Assembly: GCF_000246855.1 (NCBI RefSeq)
Contig: NC_016609.1
Span: forward strand, 620,001-684,000
Direction of reading: 5' to 3'
From: Niastella koreensis GR20-10
Lineage (GTDB): Bacteria > Bacteroidota > Bacteroidia > Chitinophagales > Chitinophagaceae
DNA: 64,000 bases
Part shown: positions 61,270 to 64,000 of the stretch, one piece after another
Numbering within the stretch: the stretch's first letter is position 1
Layout of the letters: the number at the start of each line of letters is the position of its first letter
Notes under the pieces: generated by a model
Database searches by the model: none
Told to the model about the DNA's origin: nothing
Seen by the model: the letters and a program-made list of their open reading frames with translations, nothing else
Translations under genes and position numbers: made by a program

Positions 61270-63849
61270 ATGAAACAACGACCTCTATATATATTCCTCA
61301 TTTGCTTAATTATCGTCAGCTCCCTCTATAGCAGAGCAGCTGATTCTACAAAAAACTACCTGCAATGGACCCAGCTCCCGGCCATACCCGACACAGTTGG
61401 TTTTGCCGGTTCATTTGCCGGCGTATCAAACGGGGCGTTATTGGTTGCGGGTGGATCTAATTTCGGTGCAGGCGGCACGCCCTGGAACGGCGCTGCCAAA
61501 ACCTGGTACGATAAGATCTTTGCCCTTGAACAACCCAACGGCCAATGGAAAGAAGTGGGTAAGCTGCCGCATCCTTTGGCATATGGTGTATCAGTAACTT
61601 TTCAGGATGGCGTAATTGTCGCGGGTGGAAGCGATGCAACAAAACATTACAACGAAGTATTGTTACTGCGTTATAAAAATGGTGCTATTGGAACTGAAAA
61701 ACTGCCTGGCCTGCCAACACCCATTGCCAATGCATGCGGATTGGTAATAGGTTCCAGGCTGTACATAGCCGGTGGCACTGTCACCCCAACGGCCACGCAA
61801 GCAGCAACAAATTTCTGGGTGCTCGATCTGGGAGTGCCTGCCGCACAACGGGCCTGGAAAACAGAAACACCCTGGCCCGGACCGGGTAGAATGATGGCTG
61901 TAGCCGCCACGCAGGAAGGCGCCTTCTATTTATTAAGCGGCATTACGCTCAACAAGCAGGCAGATGACAGCACGGTACACCGTACCTTTTTAAAAGACGC
62001 CTACAAATACCTACCCGGCAAAGGCTGGACCCGCATTGCCGAACTGCCACAGTCAGTGGCTGCAGCGCCATCGCCTGCCTTTACTACCGGCCAAACCCAT
62101 TTGCTGGTGTTTGGTGGCGATAACGGAAAGTATTTTGACCAGAACGCAATACTGCAACAAAAGCATCCCGGCTTCGCCAATGAAGTGTGGATGTATAACT
62201 CAATAACCGATACCTGGAGCACTATCGGACATGTTTTTACCGATCATAGAGCAGATTCGCAGAGCAACCCCCTTAACAGTACCTGGGCGCCGGTTACCAC
62301 TACAGCCGTTGTGTGGAATGGTAACCTGGTGCTGCCAGGCGGTGAAGTACGGCCAGGCACACGTACCAATCGCGTATTAATGGCCACTCCCATTCAACCA
62401 CCCGGTGGCTTTCGCATCTTCGACTGGACCATCGTTGGCATCTACTTTTTACTGGTGATCGGCATCAGCGTGGTGGTATCGCGCAATATGCAACGCACTA
62501 CCAGCGGTTTCTTTTTGGGCGGTGGAAAAATTCCCTGGTGGGCAGCGGGGTTGAGTATCTTCGGTTCCAAGCTAAGCGCGCTTACGTTTATTGCCATTCC
62601 GGCCAAAGCCTATGCTACCGATTGGGTGTACCTGCTAAACAATGTAATGATAGTAGTAGTAGCGCCCATAGTGGTGTATTTTTATCTGCCTTATTTCCGC
62701 AAATTAAAACTCACCAGTGTATACGAATACCTCAACATCCGGTTCAACCGGCAGGTAAAATGGCTGGGCAGTTTAACCTTTGTGTTGTTCCAGGTAAGCA
62801 GGCTGGGGATCGTAATTTATTTGCCGGCCCTGGTGTTGAGTGCCGTTACCGGCATCAACATCTTTATCTGTATCATTGGCACCAGTTTAATTACTACGGC
62901 CTATAGCGTATCGGGCGGTATCGAGGCTGTGGTTTGGACGGAAGTGATGCAGGTGGGTGTATTACTCGGCGGTGCCCTGGCAACCCTGTTTTTTATTGCC
63001 GGTTCTTTACATGGCGGGTTTGGACAATTGTTTACCGAAGCCATGGACCACCATAAATTCCGGCTGGCCATCCCCGACTGGACCATCACTGAACCTGTTT
63101 TGTGGGTGGTGTTTGTAGGCGGGTTCTTAACCCAATTGGTCACCTATTCAAGCGACCAGGTAGTAGTGCAGCGATACCTCACTACTTCAACCGAAAATGA
63201 AGCTAAGAAATCAATTTATACCAATGCCATCCTGGTGATACCGGCCTCGCTTATCTTCTTTAGTGTGGGAACTGCCCTGTGGGTGTATTACCGGCACCAT
63301 CCGGCTGCGTTGAATCCGCATGGCCGTACAGATGATGTGTTTCCCTGGTACATCAGCAACCAGTTGCCAACCGGTTTGGCCGGGTTGGTTATTGCCGGGT
63401 TGTTTGCAGCTACCATGTCAACCATCAGCAGCAGTATGAACTCTATTGCCACCGTAATCACAACCGATTTTTATCAAAGCGCCAAACCCGCCAGTACCGA
63501 CAGACAGCGTTTTGTTTTTGCCCGCCGGGTAACCGTGCTGCTGGGGGCGCTGGGTTGTTTGATCGCTGTTTATATGGTATACCTGCGCAATGCTTCTATC
63601 TGGGACCAGTACATAAAAATAATCGGGTTGTTTGGCGGTTGTTTGGCCGGCATGTTTGTAGCAGGCATCTTTTTCCCGCGCATCAACAGCAAAGGCATTT
63701 TTATCGGGTTTGTGGTGAGTGCTATTTGTTTGTATTTTATTCAGGCGGCCAACATCATCAATTTCTTCCTGTACCCCGCCGCAGCGGTATTGGTCTGTGT
63801 GTTGGTGGCGTATGTGGCTAGTATATTATTGCCACCCAAAAATAAATAA
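61270..63849 (+). CDS. NanM-like propeller fused to a sodium:solute symporter
   Basis: An 859-residue fusion. Residues 1-22 are a signal-like helix. Residues about 25-375 form a kelch beta-propeller (WTQLPAIPDTVGFAG, VAGGSNFGAGGTPWN, VAGGSDATKHYNEV) like N-acetylneuraminate epimerase NanM, which equilibrates alpha- and beta-Neu5Ac. Residues about 380-855 hold about 13 helices of an SSS-family symporter (RNMQRTTSGFFLGGGKIPWWAAGLSIF; GLFAATMSTISSSMNSIATV). Together they would convert Neu5Ac to the preferred anomer and import it with sodium. Fusions of this kind occur in sialic acid loci of Bacteroidota. Confidence 0.93.
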   Translation: MKQRPLYIFLICLIIVSSLYSRAADSTKNYLQWTQLPAIPDTVGFAGSFAGVSNGALLVAGGSNFGAGGTPWNGAAKTWYDKIFALEQPNGQWKEVGKLPHPLAYGVSVTFQDGVIVAGGSDATKHYNEVLLLRYKNGAIGTEKLPGLPTPIANACGLVIGSRLYIAGGTVTPTATQAATNFWVLDLGVPAAQRAWKTETPWPGPGRMMAVAATQEGAFYLLSGITLNKQADDSTVHRTFLKDAYKYLPGKGWTRIAELPQSVAAAPSPAFTTGQTHLLVFGGDNGKYFDQNAILQQKHPGFANEVWMYNSITDTWSTIGHVFTDHRADSQSNPLNSTWAPVTTTAVVWNGNLVLPGGEVRPGTRTNRVLMATPIQPPGGFRIFDWTIVGIYFLLVIGISVVVSRNMQRTTSGFFLGGGKIPWWAAGLSIFGSKLSALTFIAIPAKAYATDWVYLLNNVMIVVVAPIVVYFYLPYFRKLKLTSVYEYLNIRFNRQVKWLGSLTFVLFQVSRLGIVIYLPALVLSAVTGINIFICIIGTSLITTAYSVSGGIEAVVWTEVMQVGVLLGGALATLFFIAGSLHGGFGQLFTEAMDHHKFRLAIPDWTITEPVLWVVFVGGFLTQLVTYSSDQVVVQRYLTTSTENEAKKSIYTNAILVIPASLIFFSVGTALWVYYRHHPAALNPHGRTDDVFPWYISNQLPTGLAGLVIAGLFAATMSTISSSMNSIATVITTDFYQSAKPASTDRQRFVFARRVTVLLGALGCLIAVYMVYLRNASIWDQYIKIIGLFGGCLAGMFVAGIFFPRINSKGIFIGFVVSAICLYFIQAANIINFFLYPAAAVLVCVLVAYVASILLPPKNK

Positions 63850-63866
63850 TGCTTATTTTGGGGAAT

Positions 63867-64000
63867 ATGCAACCAGACTATTCACAGATCGACAGCCAGG
63901 AAAAAGCCCAGGCTTTATATGCCAAAAAAGAACTGGTAAAACTTCATTTAATGCCCCTGGATTGGGGCGGCCAGGATGTGGCGATGAATATCATTTATGT
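63867..64000 (+). CDS. Partial gene at window end
   Basis: Open frame from ATG 63867 (or 63849, overlapping the symporter stop as TAATG) to the window end. It starts MQPDYSQIDSQEKAQALYAK and the visible 45 residues have no recognisable motif. It continues the nan operon and may be a further sialic acid enzyme, but I cannot say which. Confidence 0.55.
   Translation, partial: MQPDYSQIDSQEKAQALYAKKELVKLHLMPLDWGGQDVAMNIIY

Overview
The window is chromosomal DNA from a Bacteroidota bacterium, most likely a Chitinophagaceae member (Niastella/Chitinophaga type). The evidence is two SusC/SusD pairs, a type IX secretion sorting domain, and repeated promoters of the Bacteroidetes form (TTTG, about 19 bp, TAnnTTTG). 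The genus is an inference from gene content and style.

Layout. 1-3.9 kb: three tRNAs (Leu-GAG, Gly-GCC, Leu-TAA) with clear terminators, an orphan histidine kinase and a GT2 glycosyltransferase. 3.9-6.9 kb: an AT-rich accessory patch beside tRNA-Leu, with an HTH/coiled-coil protein, a serine recombinase and a promoter-to-terminator structured RNA candidate. 7-17.3 kb: a sulfurtransferase, a TerB-like protein, a secreted beta-helix protein, a PHP hydrolase, a PI-PLC-like protein, a YncE/phosphoesterase fusion and endonuclease III.

17.4-28.6 kb is a mannoside-use locus: GntR regulator, broken sulfatase, broken GH38 alpha-mannosidase, a two-domain mannose-6-phosphate isomerase, GH92, MFS sugar porter, ROK sugar kinase and a second GH92. 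Together they would release mannose from glycans, import it, phosphorylate it and convert it to fructose-6-phosphate. A motif ATGTATGTACA upstream of both broken genes is a likely GntR operator. A separate SusC/SusD pair with SDR and AraC genes follows (29.3-35.8 kb).

36.9-38.8 kb holds a two-gene RNA-repair operon: an RNA ligase overlapping an HD-phosphoesterase/polynucleotide kinase (HD-Pnk). 40.4-49.6 kb is a molybdoenzyme block: a two-subunit xanthine-dehydrogenase-type oxidoreductase on the minus strand, and XdhC plus a nearly complete molybdenum cofactor pathway (MocA, MoaA, MoeA, MoaD, MoaE, MoaC-MogA fusion) on the plus strand.

52.0-64.0 kb is a sialic acid locus: FadR/GntR regulator, SusC, SusD, two DHDPS/NAL-family lyases around a sialidase, then a fused NanM-like beta-propeller and sodium:solute symporter. 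It runs off the window end in a partial gene.

Intergenic DNA is unusual. Many gaps carry arrays of short repeated words (GTTGACA/GTTAACA, GAGTAGTGAGT, CAATAGACAAT, GAGATTT, TTTCACG), often as inverted arms around related core sequences. One gap holds ten 21-bp units that read as a heptapeptide repeat. These repeats, the candidate RNA and the RNA-repair operon are the most rewarding places to look.
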